A DNA stretch of 50,667 nucleotides from Sphingobacteriales bacterium (GTDB taxonomy: Bacteria; Bacteroidota; Bacteroidia; Sphingobacteriales; Sphingobacteriaceae): the NCBI GenBank assembly GCA_015655115.1, contig JAATFQ010000166.1, positions 1-50,667 of the forward strand, given 5' to 3'. Made by a program: the position numbers and the translations under genes. The notes beneath the pieces were generated by a model. The model did no database searches. It was not told where the DNA came from and saw only the letters and a program-made list of their open reading frames with translations. Each line of letters begins with the position of its first letter. The stretch's first letter is position 1. Positions 1-10,939 of the stretch are shown here, one piece after another.

Positions 1-177
1 AGTAATTACTGCATTAAAAATTGCCCGTTAATTGGATACTTAGTTCATACATTAAATATTGTAGCCAGTAGGTATTAATAGAGTTCAATTCACTTAGGAA
101 ATAAAACTCGGGTACCGTAAAATCTAACCTTACATTTCAAAATAGTAAACTCTAATTGTGAATAGCCGGCTTATAGT

Positions 178-2043
178 TTAATCAGCAGATATAAGCCGAC
201 CCAATACTGGTGTCTCTGTACTGTGAATAGTTGGATGTTCAGTTTTATTCACCTGTTCAAACACAGCAATTTCATTTACACCTTTATTCAGCCAACAGCC
301 CGGCAGATACAATGTTTGCTGTGGTCCGACTTTCCAATACCGTCCCAGATTGTGTCCGTTTATAAAAACAATCCCTTTGTCCCAACTGCTCATATCCAAA
401 AAAGTGTCTCCCGTTTCTTTTAGTATAAACTTTGCATGATAAATAGCGGGATGACCAGTTACAGCACTGTACAAACCTGGTTTTAGCTCCGGCACCTGCA
501 GCATAGGCAATCGGAACATTTGCCAGTTATTGTTAATTTCCAATCCTGCAATATTTACTGGTCCTATCAGTCCTTTCAGATTTTGATTAATTGCTGATCC
601 ATAATTTATCCTGCCCATATTTTCGACGAATATATCTAAAACACCGTTAAACGGAATGCTGACATCTATTGTATAGGTTTTGGAATTACGATTGAGTTGG
701 CCAATTAATATACCATTTACGTAGATCAGTGCGTAATCACGTAAACCATTTAAGGTAAGTTTACCACTTATCGGCTGATTAAATTTATGACGGTAAAGTA
801 CATAACCAAAACCTTGGTTAAGATCTTCAAAAGTCAGAGGTGTATCGCATTTAACTGGATCAATATTTTTGATCAAAGAAAAAAGATCGGCTGATTCTCC
901 GAACTTTATCGAGGGTAGGGTGATTACATTAATTCTTGACGGCACAGGTGGTAAAACCTCATGGGTAAAAGTCTGCAGACAGTTTCTCAATGAATCATAT
1001 TTTGGTGTAGCCCATCCTGCTTCTGTAATTGGTGCATCGTAATCGTAACTGGTGATATCAGGTTGTATGTCATGATTTTCATCATAGTTTGCACCGGAGG
1101 TAAACCCAAAATTAGTTCCACCGTGCACCATATAATAGTTAAAAGAAATGCCCGAATTAAGATAATTTTTTGTTTCTTTTACTACACTCGCTGAACTAAC
1201 CGTGGCGAAATCCTCCCCCCAATGATCCAGCCATCCGGGATAAAATTCGGCAACCATATACGGGCCAGTGTTATTATGATATTGATTGATGGTCTGCTTA
1301 ACCTTAGCTGTATCAGCTTCACCATTTACTGTCGGCAAAGCTCCCGAAATACTACCTTCTTTCAAAAGCCAGCTTCCGTCAGAAGTAAATAATGGCACAT
1401 CAAACCCGGCGTCTAAAAGTTCCTGCTTTATGGCCATACTATAGGCCTTATGTTGCGCTACCGGAATATCTTTTCGCTGTGCTACATAAGATCCAAATTC
1501 ATTTTCGGCTTGCACCATTATAACCGGGCCTCCATGGGTAATTTGCAAATCTTTAACCTGCTCAGCCAGTTTATTGATGTAGACTCTGCACGAATCTAAA
1601 AAGGGTTTGTTATTATTTCTGATAATCAAGTCTTTGTTTTTTTGCAGCCACCAGGGATATCCTCCAAATTCCCATTCAGCACAGGCATACGGGCCCGGAC
1701 GAAGGATAACCATTAATCCTTCTTTCTGCGCAGTTCTTATAAACTCCGCAACATCGCGGCTTTCCGTTTTAAAATCCCATACCCCGGGGGCCGTTTCCTG
1801 GTAGTTCCAAAATACATACGTAGCCACAGTATTCAATCCCATAGCCTTCATCATCTTAAGTCTGTGGCGCCAGTAGGGTCTTGGGACACGGGCAAAGTGC
1901 ATCTCTCCCGAATGGATTTGGATCGGTTTTCCATCATAGAGAAAATTGCCATTACTGATCTCAAAAGTATGTCTGGCCTGTGAGAATCCGGCATAACTAA
2001 TTAAAAGGAGAAGGAAAGCAGCTCGAAAAAACTTACGTTTCAT
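178..2043 (-). CDS. GH35 beta-galactosidase, secreted
   Basis: Predicted exported glycoside hydrolase of family 35, a retaining beta-galactosidase that removes terminal galactose from oligosaccharides or plant polysaccharides. The N-terminus has a charged MKRKFF start followed by a leucine-rich signal peptide ending near SQA. Counting from the upstream in-frame ATG at 2061, the acid/base candidate is Glu188 in AENEFGSY and the nucleophile candidate is Glu272 in MVAEFYPGW; the family pattern around SGEMHFARVPRPYW is also clear. I prefer the ATG at 2043 because it starts directly at the signal peptide; the longer start adds only six residues. C-terminal beta-sandwich regions (about residues 430-620) follow the barrel, as usual for about 600-residue bacterial members. 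It lies 125 bp downstream of the GH31 gene on the same strand and is probably in the same PUL transcript. Exact substrate is unknown. Confidence 0.93.
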   Translation of the reverse strand: MKRKFFRAAFLLLLISYAGFSQARHTFEISNGNFLYDGKPIQIHSGEMHFARVPRPYWRHRLKMMKAMGLNTVATYVFWNYQETAPGVWDFKTESRDVAEFIRTAQKEGLMVILRPGPYACAEWEFGGYPWWLQKNKDLIIRNNNKPFLDSCRVYINKLAEQVKDLQITHGGPVIMVQAENEFGSYVAQRKDIPVAQHKAYSMAIKQELLDAGFDVPLFTSDGSWLLKEGSISGALPTVNGEADTAKVKQTINQYHNNTGPYMVAEFYPGWLDHWGEDFATVSSASVVKETKNYLNSGISFNYYMVHGGTNFGFTSGANYDENHDIQPDITSYDYDAPITEAGWATPKYDSLRNCLQTFTHEVLPPVPSRINVITLPSIKFGESADLFSLIKNIDPVKCDTPLTFEDLNQGFGYVLYRHKFNQPISGKLTLNGLRDYALIYVNGILIGQLNRNSKTYTIDVSIPFNGVLDIFVENMGRINYGSAINQNLKGLIGPVNIAGLEINNNWQMFRLPMLQVPELKPGLYSAVTGHPAIYHAKFILKETGDTFLDMSSWDKGIVFINGHNLGRYWKVGPQQTLYLPGCWLNKGVNEIAVFEQVNKTEHPTIHSTETPVLGRLISAD

Positions 2044-2186
2044 TTTATAAAATTTATACATTAAAATTATTTATTCTTATTATAGTGAAGATTACGACCA
2101 TGAATCGTTCCTTATTTCTTATATATTCGCAGTTTTTGCATTCAACCCAATGGAAGATAAAATGGAGTTAGCATGTCTACAGGTTA

Positions 2187-5100
2187 TCAATTAAAGACTC
2201 GTACGATTTGGGATTCAGTCGTTTTCAGATAACTGGTCTTAATATGCAGTATTCCATTTTTCTCACCACCCTCAAAATAACAACCGGTTTTTGCCATGTT
2301 AAACTGGCTGCCTGATGCATAAACCACCAATCCCCCCTTATTAATCATAACCTTTTTTGGCATTGCGGCCTGATGAATGTTCAATAAATAAACCCGTTTT
2401 AAATATTTGCCGCTGTAACTGCCTTTAGCAGCCTGTATCCTTACTTGCGTGTGTTTATCAGCTTGCACACTTATCAGCGTTTTGGCAAATCCTCCTTTTT
2501 TATAATCCCGTGTAATGCCGTCGTCCTCATATAAATTAAAAGAGGATGTTTTATAAGGATAAATTTCCAATGTCAAACTGTCTGCTTTCCTTTGCCGGTC
2601 ATAATCCATTTGAGGATACATGGGGATAATTGCCCCTGCTTTCACAAAAACAGGGAGTTTATCCAATGGGGCCGGATAATTGTTCAACCAAGTGTCTCCA
2701 TTGTAGGCTTGCCCATTCCAGTAATCATACCAGGTGCCTTTGGGGAGGTAAATGCTGTCGCGTTTTGCCTCACTTTTATAAACCGGGGCTACGAGTAGCC
2801 ATTTACCATTCATAAACTGGTATTGGGTTTGTTTTCCCCAGACAACCGGATCGTTCGGAAATTCCAATACCATACCACGTGTGGTGGGTACCCCAGTTTC
2901 GTGTGCCTGGGCGCAATAGGTGTACATGTATGGCGTTAAACGCATTTTAAGGTTCAAGTATTTACGATTGATAGTAGTATATGGCTCGCCGTATAAATAA
3001 GGCTGTTTATCCTTTTTGGCCCAACCGCTCATTACCATAAACACAGGTGTAAAACATTTCCATTGTAGGTCGCGCACATAAGTGGAATCGCTGCCGCCAA
3101 AAATACCATCTACATCGCCCGTAGCTGCATTTTGGGCTGATAAGCCGGAACCTATCACCGTTGGGATATGAAAGCGGATATATTCCCAGTTACCTGTTTG
3201 ATCTCCACTCCAAACAGTGGAATATTTTTGTGTTCCTGCCCACCCCATCACGCACCAAACGAAACCACGCTCATTACTGTTATTTTCAATGCCGTTATAG
3301 GCCGACTTACAGGCATCCAGCGCAAATTTATAGCCCGGTCCCACCCAGGCGACATCTAGTTTACACAAACGGGTGCCATAGGTTCCTACTTCCTTTGCAA
3401 TACGTTTAATGCCGTTCTCCGTCCATAGCCCGGTATAAAAACCAAGCTTATGCAGTTCCATAACTGTGGAATCAAGCTTAACGTAGCCGCAGCCATAACC
3501 ATCGTTAGGCAATATCCAGCCGCGAGGCATATTGTTTTCTACATATTTTTTTGCAACAAGATCGATTACATCAGGCGTAGTACCGTTTATGCCGCTTCCG
3601 GTATAATTTTCAGTACTATACCCTTTAGTTCCGCGGTTATAACAATTGGCATCACCCAAACTAAGTGCCCAGCGTGGCATTAAAAACGGACGGCCGGTAA
3701 TCTGGGTATAACCATTCAATATCTTTTTTAGGGATGGGCCATAGAAATAAAAGGCGTCAAAACGGTTTTCATTATGAGTGAATTTCAGATTTTGTTTAAA
3801 GGAATATACCCCCACATCAAACGTATTCCTAAAAACGCCATATCCAGCGGTCGACATATAAAAAGGTGCGGGGTTGGCACGACCGCCATTGTCCCAGCCA
3901 TTCCCTTTTTCAATCAGGATATCATTATCCCGATGAGAGAAATAGCCATTTTGCATACCGCAACCATAAAAATATTCATTAGGCTGGCGTTCCATGCATT
4001 GTGTCGTTTCAGCACCGACAGCTATGGGCTTAGTTTCTTCCCAAACTTTATGGGTATTAGTTATATCGTACAAAGCAAAACGCATTGGGCGTTTATAGAT
4101 ACGCAAAACGCATTGCCGGCTTTTGATCTGGTAATACCCCCCCTTATCAGTAGCATTTACCTGCGGATGGTTAACCGTGTATTGTTCAACAATGTCGTTG
4201 CCGGCAGGATTGGTAAAATCACCATCCGGGGCAAGCCAAATCCTAAAGATATCATCACTATAAAATATTACTTTAACTTTCGATACAGCCACACTCAAAT
4301 CGAACTCATTTCTATTAGCCTTAAAAGCAGTAATATTACCCATATAGGATTCCTTTGCATATATTTTTAACGCCAGTTTATCATTGTCAGCGTTTTCATC
4401 GGCATCAAGTTTTACTCTGAAATCTAACTGATGTGATGGCCTTGTTAAAAGGTCAACACCAGGAAAACTTAAACTCCTCTCTTCACCCGGATTAATTGGA
4501 TTCCCAGAAGCCTTAACTGTAGCGGACAATTTTCGTTTGTTGTCGATAAGACAGCTTACTTCAAAATCCTGCGTAATAGGCTCGATCCCATTATTCTTAA
4601 GTTGTACAGCCAATATGTCGTGGTGGGTAAAAATATTGCTATTCTCACTGTTCGACGTCAGACGCGTTACAGCTACATCCTTTTTTAATCCTTCTGATAA
4701 CGAAATATCATCAACCATCCAATACCAGCTGTAATACCCCTTCCAGTAAAAACGGATATATACCTTAGGCTGCCCTGCAGCAACCTTACTTATATTAAGC
4801 TCCTGGTTTATAGGACTAAACATATCAGTAGCGGCAGCCATATCGTTTTTCACATCGAAGTCGGTCCATACTTTGCCATCGGTACTAACACCTACATACA
4901 GGCCCGCGCCCGTGCTGTGGTTAAAATCGTTATATCTGAATGTTTGCTGAAATTTTAATATCACTGACTGATGGGTAGAGCAATCTATCCCCCCGGTTTG
5001 TATCCAGGCATCAGGATATTGTTTCTTCTTAATCCAGTTTGGCTGGTCCTCGTCAACCATATATCCCGGCTGAAATTGCAGATAATAACCACGGCTTTTA

Positions 5101-5333
5101 GATGCAATGGGGGGTGCTTGCTGCTGATATTGGTAAGAACCCGGATAAGGTTGATCGGTCACCAGCCAATTTACGCTGTTCGTATTGCTCATGTCGACAT
5201 TTTTCCAGCCTTCAGGCAGTAAATATCTAGTGAAACTTTCCTCCCAAAAAATCTTGTCCTTTTTTTTCGGGGCCTGGGCTTTTAAGTCTAAAACCAGGAT
5301 CATAAAAAGCATAATTAATGATAAAATCTTCAT
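2187..5333 (-). CDS. GH31 family alpha-glycosidase with N-terminal jelly-roll and CARDB-like domains
   Basis: Large secreted enzyme of 1048 residues. A signal peptide (about 1-20) is followed by a MAM or choice-of-anchor-J-like jelly roll (about 28-215, ending in WMVDDISLSEG), a CARDB-like Ig domain (about 218-325), the GH31 N-terminal beta-sandwich, the TIM barrel, and a C-terminal DUF5110-like sandwich with LYEDDGITRDY. The nucleophile candidate is Asp660 in CKLDVAWVG and the acid/base candidate is Asp711 in WSGDQTGNW. Family members act on alpha-glucosides, alpha-xylosides or alpha-galactosides; the substrate cannot be fixed from sequence alone. The two accessory domains before the catalytic part make it longer than typical GH31 enzymes and may bind glycan or tether the enzyme at the surface. 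It sits directly downstream of the HTCS regulator and upstream of GH35, so all three probably form one carbohydrate-utilisation locus. Confidence 0.92.
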   Translation of the reverse strand: MKILSLIMLFMILVLDLKAQAPKKKDKIFWEESFTRYLLPEGWKNVDMSNTNSVNWLVTDQPYPGSYQYQQQAPPIASKSRGYYLQFQPGYMVDEDQPNWIKKKQYPDAWIQTGGIDCSTHQSVILKFQQTFRYNDFNHSTGAGLYVGVSTDGKVWTDFDVKNDMAAATDMFSPINQELNISKVAAGQPKVYIRFYWKGYYSWYWMVDDISLSEGLKKDVAVTRLTSNSENSNIFTHHDILAVQLKNNGIEPITQDFEVSCLIDNKRKLSATVKASGNPINPGEERSLSFPGVDLLTRPSHQLDFRVKLDADENADNDKLALKIYAKESYMGNITAFKANRNEFDLSVAVSKVKVIFYSDDIFRIWLAPDGDFTNPAGNDIVEQYTVNHPQVNATDKGGYYQIKSRQCVLRIYKRPMRFALYDITNTHKVWEETKPIAVGAETTQCMERQPNEYFYGCGMQNGYFSHRDNDILIEKGNGWDNGGRANPAPFYMSTAGYGVFRNTFDVGVYSFKQNLKFTHNENRFDAFYFYGPSLKKILNGYTQITGRPFLMPRWALSLGDANCYNRGTKGYSTENYTGSGINGTTPDVIDLVAKKYVENNMPRGWILPNDGYGCGYVKLDSTVMELHKLGFYTGLWTENGIKRIAKEVGTYGTRLCKLDVAWVGPGYKFALDACKSAYNGIENNSNERGFVWCVMGWAGTQKYSTVWSGDQTGNWEYIRFHIPTVIGSGLSAQNAATGDVDGIFGGSDSTYVRDLQWKCFTPVFMVMSGWAKKDKQPYLYGEPYTTINRKYLNLKMRLTPYMYTYCAQAHETGVPTTRGMVLEFPNDPVVWGKQTQYQFMNGKWLLVAPVYKSEAKRDSIYLPKGTWYDYWNGQAYNGDTWLNNYPAPLDKLPVFVKAGAIIPMYPQMDYDRQRKADSLTLEIYPYKTSSFNLYEDDGITRDYKKGGFAKTLISVQADKHTQVRIQAAKGSYSGKYLKRVYLLNIHQAAMPKKVMINKGGLVVYASGSQFNMAKTGCYFEGGEKNGILHIKTSYLKTTESQIVRVFN

Positions 5334-5585
5334 AGATTAAATATTAGGGATATGTCCGGCATAAATTTTTAATTTGAAAACAGTTTTTTGATTGCCACAC
5401 TTGGTAAATAAATGAAAACACATTGCAATACCACTGATTCACAGTGTAATTCAATATCACATTTACTATACTTAATTGTGCCTGATAAGACAAAACTGCA
5501 TGGAAAAGATCAATATCAAGGGGGGGGGATTGACCAAATAAAGGTGGGTTTTGCTATAAAATTCAGTTTGTAGGAGTCAATCCAA

Positions 5586-8500
5586 TTATTTCCGCACGAT
5601 TTGCGTCACTTTAATAGCCGTTTTGTTATTCGCAAAAGAATTTTTGTATTTCTTGACAAAAGCTGAAGGGTTCATTTCAAACAATTTCTGAAATTGTTCC
5701 CGAAAATGCTTTTGATCATTGAAGCCAACTTTGAAGGCAATTTCCCTGATATGCATGTCACTTTCTATCATCAATTGCCCGGCTTTACGCAACCTGATGT
5801 ATCTGATAAATTCAGCGATGGACAAACCTGAAATTGACTTGATGTTTCTAAATAATTTCGACCTGCTCATTCCAATTTCAAGTGCAAATTGCGCCGCTGT
5901 AAATTCTTCATTTTCCAGATGTTCTTCAATGATGGCAATACATTTAGTTATAAAATCACTGTATTCGGCGGGAATTTTTAACTGGTGTTGCTTCAATGTT
6001 ACTTCATTGATGAAAAACTTTTTAAGCAAATTTCTTCCCTTAAGGATGCTATTGATTCGAGCTATCAACAAATTCTTTTCAAAAGGTTTGGTTATATAGT
6101 CATCAGCTCCACATTCTATTCCTTTTAATTTAATTTCCGGAGAAAAACTGCCGGTAAGCAGTATAACAGGTATGTGGCTGAAAGATGGCGAGTCTTTCAT
6201 TTTTGCACAAAATTCAATCCCGCTCATCCCTTTTAGGATTACATCGCTAACTACAATATCAGGGTCATGATCTATAACAACAGCAAAACCCGTTTCAGCA
6301 TTATCGGCTTCATAAATATCATAATCATCATGCATTAAGCTCTTTAAGTACGTCCGGAAATCAATATCGTCTTCAATCAACAAAATGGTCTGCTTTGGGC
6401 TCTCAATAGTAGAAATAACCTTTTTCACACTATTTTCGGTATTCTTTAGCTGCATTGCTTCATCAATGGGATCTAAGATCAGCTCCTTAACCATCGAAGA
6501 TCTTGTAGTTTTAGCCTCATCAATTATTTTGAAATTGATGGGCACCTCGCCAGATTTGGGCAATACGATTTTAAATTCGCTGCCAACGCCTGCTTCACTG
6601 ACATAGGAAATTTCACCATTATGAATTGCCATATACTGCCAGGCCAGATACAAGCCGATACCAAATCCGTTTTCTTAATTCATTTTTTGGTCAAGGCGAT
6701 AAAATTTATTGAATAGTTTATTTCCAGTTTCCTTTGGAATACCTATTCCTGTATCTGATACAAATATCTCAATTGAATTATTCAATTCAACAATACGCAG
6801 GCTAACCTCCCCACCTTTCGGAGTGTATTTGATGGCATTTGAAAGGAGATTAAATAAAACAATGTCCAACTTTTCACGATCACCCAATACATATATCGGC
6901 CCGCTGGGTTCAAATTTATATTGTATATCTTTCTTTAATACCTGATTTTTAAAACAAAGGAAAACTTCCTGGCAAATTTCGCTGATGTCAAGCCATGCCA
7001 GATTAAGCTTCGAAATTTCTTTTTCTGAGCTCTTAAATAATAATAGCTGGTCTACAAGGCTCAACAAGCGGCGCGAGTTCCTGTATACTGTACTGATGTC
7101 GACAAGATCTATTGTCTGCCCATTATTATGCAATAATTCCTTTATCGGATTAACAATCAAAGTTAGGGGTGTCCTTAGTTCATGGGAGATATTGGTAAAA
7201 AAGGAAATTTTGTTCTCATTTAATTCTTTCTCCAATTTCATTTGGTATTGAAGACTTGTTTGTCTGCGATAATAATAAAGATAACTGCCCAGTAAACTGG
7301 AAACAAACAACAAATAAAGGCAATAAGCCCACCATGTACGATACCAGGGTGGGCTTACCGTAATATATATTAGTTTCTCTTTGCTGTTCCAAATTCCGGA
7401 TTGATTAGTGCTTTTAATCCGCAGGATATAGCTACCTTCATGAAGTTGGGAATAGTTCAGACTGTGCTGATCAAGGATATAGTTCCAAATCTTGTCCCGG
7501 CCTTCAAGCATATATGCATATTGTATTTTCTCGGCTAGTGAATATTGCAATGCAATAAAATCAACAGAAAACATGGCCTTATTGTAAGGCAGTGTTAAAT
7601 GATCAATATTATAAAAACTCGGCTCCCCTTTCACGAAAGTACTGGTTGCATCTATGTCAGAATTGGCAATCCGAACACCTGTAATAACTAATTTTGGAAA
7701 ATTATAAAAACGATGTATACTGTCAGGGTTGAAAATATTAAACCCCTTTATTCCGCCAAACAATAATTCACCCGAACTTAAATGACCTGATGCATTATAA
7801 TAGAATTGGTTAGATTGTAATCCATCTGCTGTATAGTAATTATCAAAACTCATATTTACTATATTTAACCTAGACAATCCGTGGTAGGTGCTCATCCATA
7901 AGTTTCCTTTATCATCCTCCTCTATATTCAGTACCTTATTATTACACAGGCCATTTGCTACGTTATAATTTTTCAGTTTTCCTGAAACCGGATTATAGGA
8001 GAAAATGCCCCGGCCATTGGTACCACACCATAATATACCTGCTTTATTGATCAAAAGACTCCTTACTTCACAGCCAAGACTAATTTTTTTATCAATGCCA
8101 TTAATTTTGTTGATACGAATAATAGAATTATAAGTACCAAGCCATAAATTGTCATTCCCGTCACTAACAATAGAAAGGATATTTTCGTTCAAATTATGGG
8201 CAGCAGGAAGAAAACAGCCTTTATTGGACACAAAGAAGTAAAGACGACTCTCGTCTGTTTCTGGAAAACATATAGCCCAGATAACACCATGATGATCTTT
8301 ATACAATTTCCAAACGGCATTTATTTCCGTCTTTCCCCGAATTGGGATATGTTCAAATACGCGCTTTTTTACATTATAACGGCGGATTCCAGACTCAAAT
8401 GTCGAAAACCACATATTTTGCTGGTCATCTTTAATGATACTGGTTATATTATTCCCACCACTACCTCTTTCATTTTTTGATATAAAAGAATGATGTTTAA

Positions 8501-9656
8501 ATATCTGCTCTTTACGATTCCAAATATCTAGTCCACCCCCATCGGTTCCTATCCAAATATTCTTTTCCTGATCTTCGCCGAACGAAAAGACAAAATCATT
8601 AATTAGGCTATTTGACCGGAAAGGGTTATGTCGGTAAGTCTTAAACTGAATAGTTTTATCATCTACGATATTAATTCCTCCTCTGTTAGTACCTATCCAT
8701 TTTGTTGAAAAATCATCTTCATAAATAGCAATAATGGCGTTACTGCTTAATAAATCAGAAGTAATTTGACTAATCACCGGCCGATTTATTGATATTTTAA
8801 GCTTGATGATACCCAAACCGTCTGTGGCAATCCATAAGTCGTTGGTTGTATCATCAATCAATATAGCGGTTGTATTGCAATTATTATACCTCCCCAAATC
8901 GACTTTCGCAGATGTACCGTCGTGTATTGAATAGATATAAACACCATTCGTTGTGCCTAAATACAGTTTATCAGAATTATACGCAGTAATACAGGTAATT
9001 TGAGGTAGCGCTTTGACAACTTTTAATCTTTTGTTTTTTTTGTCGAGTTCGCAAAGCCCAACGTCACCGACAGCAACCCACACAGCTTGATCACTGGCAA
9101 TTGTAACCGCTGCAACCGGATAAGAATAGGTGAGTTTTCCTGAGAAACGCAAAAGGGGGATTTCGCTACCTATGCTGCTTCCATCAGCTGCTGACAGTAA
9201 GCCATTCGAATTTGTACCAACAAACATATTACCCTGATTATCCCTACTGATACAGGAAATCGCTTTTTTGTATGTTTCAATATTGCCAGAAGAGTCTTTT
9301 ACACTTAACTCCGAAAACTTAAGCGTACGATTATTTTGTATTCCAACTCCTGACCGCGTACCAACCCAAATATTTCCACCTCTATCCGAGCTTATACATT
9401 TAACAATATCATTAGGAAGTGTCTCTTTATTATTATAAATATTTTTAAATACTTTAAAAGAACTTCCGTCATAGCGATTAAGTCCGTCGAACGTTCCGAA
9501 CCACATGAAACCGTTTTGATCTTTATAAATACTGGTAACTGTATTATTTGAAAGTCCGTCTTCAATGCCAATAAACCTTGTTTTTTGAGAATAACAAAGT
9601 AAAACGGCAAATAAAAGCGGTAGGCATAAAAAAATCTTTTTTGTCGCTTGTGTCAC
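5586..9656 (-). pseudogene. Hybrid two-component system (HTCS) regulator interrupted by an in-frame TAA
   Basis: This reads as one protein of about 1355 codons with a single TAA at 6675-6677. Before the stop come a signal peptide, two seven-bladed Reg_prop propellers (repeated GNIWVGT/LWLGT motifs), a Y_Y_Y domain, a membrane segment (WWAYCLYLLFVSS), a HisKA domain with the phospho-His in NISHELRTPL, and the ATPase N-box (LLSNAIKYTPKGG) and first glycine box (DTGIGIPKE). The same frame resumes after the stop with ENGFGIGLYLAWQ, the missing second glycine box, then a receiver domain (ILLIEDDIDF, phospho-Asp in VSDVILKGMSG) and an AraC-type HTH (IREIAFKVGFNDQKHFREQF). The stop therefore cuts the kinase ATP lid from its second glycine box and separates sensor from DNA-binding output. 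The downstream part has only a TTG at 6653 as a nearby start. It faces GH31 and GH35, its likely targets. Alternatives: sequencing error or read-through. Confidence 0.88.
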
Positions 9657-10031
9657 AAATTATTAGGTATAAGTATGAACAATTATAATTAATGCCTTAG
9701 TAATTAACGATCAATGCTATAAATGATAAGATAGTCTGCTGATCCTTATGCACACCATTTATTACAATTATCAATATAAGAATAATTTGAAAGAAATCCA
9801 TGTACCTTCAAAAAATTCAGGAGAAGTCCCTCTCGTATTGAGTCGTTCCCTAGGCATTCTTTGTTGTAAAATTGATTCTATTTGCTACTTATTTTAAGGT
9901 TTCCTTTCAAGTTGTGATTCTGCGCATTAATGAAGTTAGTACCATGAGATATGCCAAAACAAATCCAGTAGACCAATTGGATTTACCGAAAATTAAAGAT
10001 TGCATTTTAGAAGTAAAACTTAAACCACTAG
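9657..10031. other. Intergenic, no intact gene
   Basis: AT-rich stretch upstream of the HTCS start. It presumably holds the HTCS promoter. The only open frame I noticed is a 35-codon plus-strand ORF at 9944-10051 (starts MRYAKTNPVD), preceded by a further open stretch without a start. It has no recognisable family and may be debris of a lost gene. Confidence 0.4.
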
Positions 10032-10477
10032 CTATTCAAACAGCATCCTGATGAATTGTTCCGTGCTGGTTTTGTCCTTGACGTAGTATTCAAGGCCATG
10101 TTCCTGCAAGCCTATTTTCCATTTTTATGTAGTAAACATTATGGGCTTGACCATAGCTGAGGTTTGTGCCTTGGAATAGCCCAGATCATATAAGCTGTCC
10201 TTTAGGATTGGGATTTCACCCCGGCTGACATCCTTATTACCCTGGTTGCAACCTAGAGTAGTGTTCGGCCCAGAACCCCAGTTCTTGCAGTGAATCCTGG
10301 AATTCCTGGAAATTAAACAAAAATGAGCTAACTCGTAGTGCTTTATCCGCTGTATCAGCCGTAATGTTGTCTACCTGGGACTGGAGTAATTTTCTCTCCA
10401 GTTTTAAGGTCTTGTTTAAGCCGAGGACAGAATGGAATAGAGGAAAAGGGTTAACGTAAAAAAAAGATTTTTTTCAT
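10032..10477 (-). pseudogene. Decayed gene remnant, family not recognised
   Basis: Reading the minus strand, an ATG at 10475-10477 (MKKIFF) continues as a protein-like sequence only if breaks are repaired. A one-base slip in the eight-base T run (plus-strand A run at 10458-10465) moves into a frame reading YVNPFPLFHSVLGLNKTLKLE, then VDNITADTADKALRVSSFLF and LGFWAEHYSRLQPG. A second one-base shift is needed to continue NKDVSRGEIPILKDSLYDLG, and a TAA interrupts just before KWKIGLQEHGLEYYVKDKTS, which runs to a TAG at 10032. Amino acid composition looks coding in every segment, so this is probably a recently broken gene of about 145 residues. I do not recognise the family. It lies alone between the HTCS gene and the copper operon. 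Confidence 0.45.
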
Positions 10478-10939
10478 CTCGTATTAATTCATAAGCAATA
10501 TAAAAATAATAACGCATTGATAACTAAAATTTTAAGCCAAATAATTCAAAAGGTTAGCACAAGAAAATTCCAGGCATATATAACAGAGTTTTCAGGGTCA
10601 TAGTTGGTCAGCTAAAATCTGGAACAACAAACGCCTATAATAATGGTTATGAGATACTCATAATCTCTAATCATGTAAAAAACATACGGAATTATGTAAA
10701 TTTAATTTTGTCCCTTATGCTAGATTTGCATAGTCATGAAAAGCAAAGTGAGACTCAAGTTAGTGATATTTTTGCTCGATACTGTTGCGGGTCATGGTTG
10801 CGCTTTAGTGATTTTATACTAAACCTATGTCGTGTTAGTAAATTTTGATTTTAGGAAATACCCCTGCCATAGAAAAATCAAATTTGTATCCTCCGGCAGA
10901 TAGTCAATGATTTTTAAACAAAGTTAAATCAACAATAAA
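10478..10939. other. Leader region of the copper operon, no convincing gene
   Basis: This 460 bp stretch holds the inverted repeat at 10647-10663 and a Bacteroidota-type promoter element TAATTTTG at 10703-10710. A 28-codon ORF at 10736-10822 (starts MKSKVRLKLVIFLLD) begins just after the predicted transcription start and resembles a signal peptide, but it is too short to call as a gene. About 230 bp of leader would separate the promoter from the DUF3347 gene. Confidence 0.35.
10647..10663. promoter_or_regulatory. Inverted repeat, candidate operator of the copper operon
   Basis: TTATGAG-ATA-CTCATAA is a perfect 7-bp inverted repeat with a 3-bp spacer. Its centre lies about 48 bp upstream of the TAATTTTG promoter element at 10703-10710, a place where activators often bind. 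No copper-responsive regulator gene is adjacent, so the binding protein is unknown. Confidence 0.4.

Noticed and set aside
3774..4370. 198-codon plus-strand open frame inside the GH31 gene
   Set aside because: Antisense to a well-supported GH31 coding region; its sequence has no protein-family features and its codons are the complement of the real gene.
9780..9860. Possible rRNA or tRNA fragment in the decayed region
   Set aside because: No cloverleaf or conserved rRNA segment could be made out by eye.
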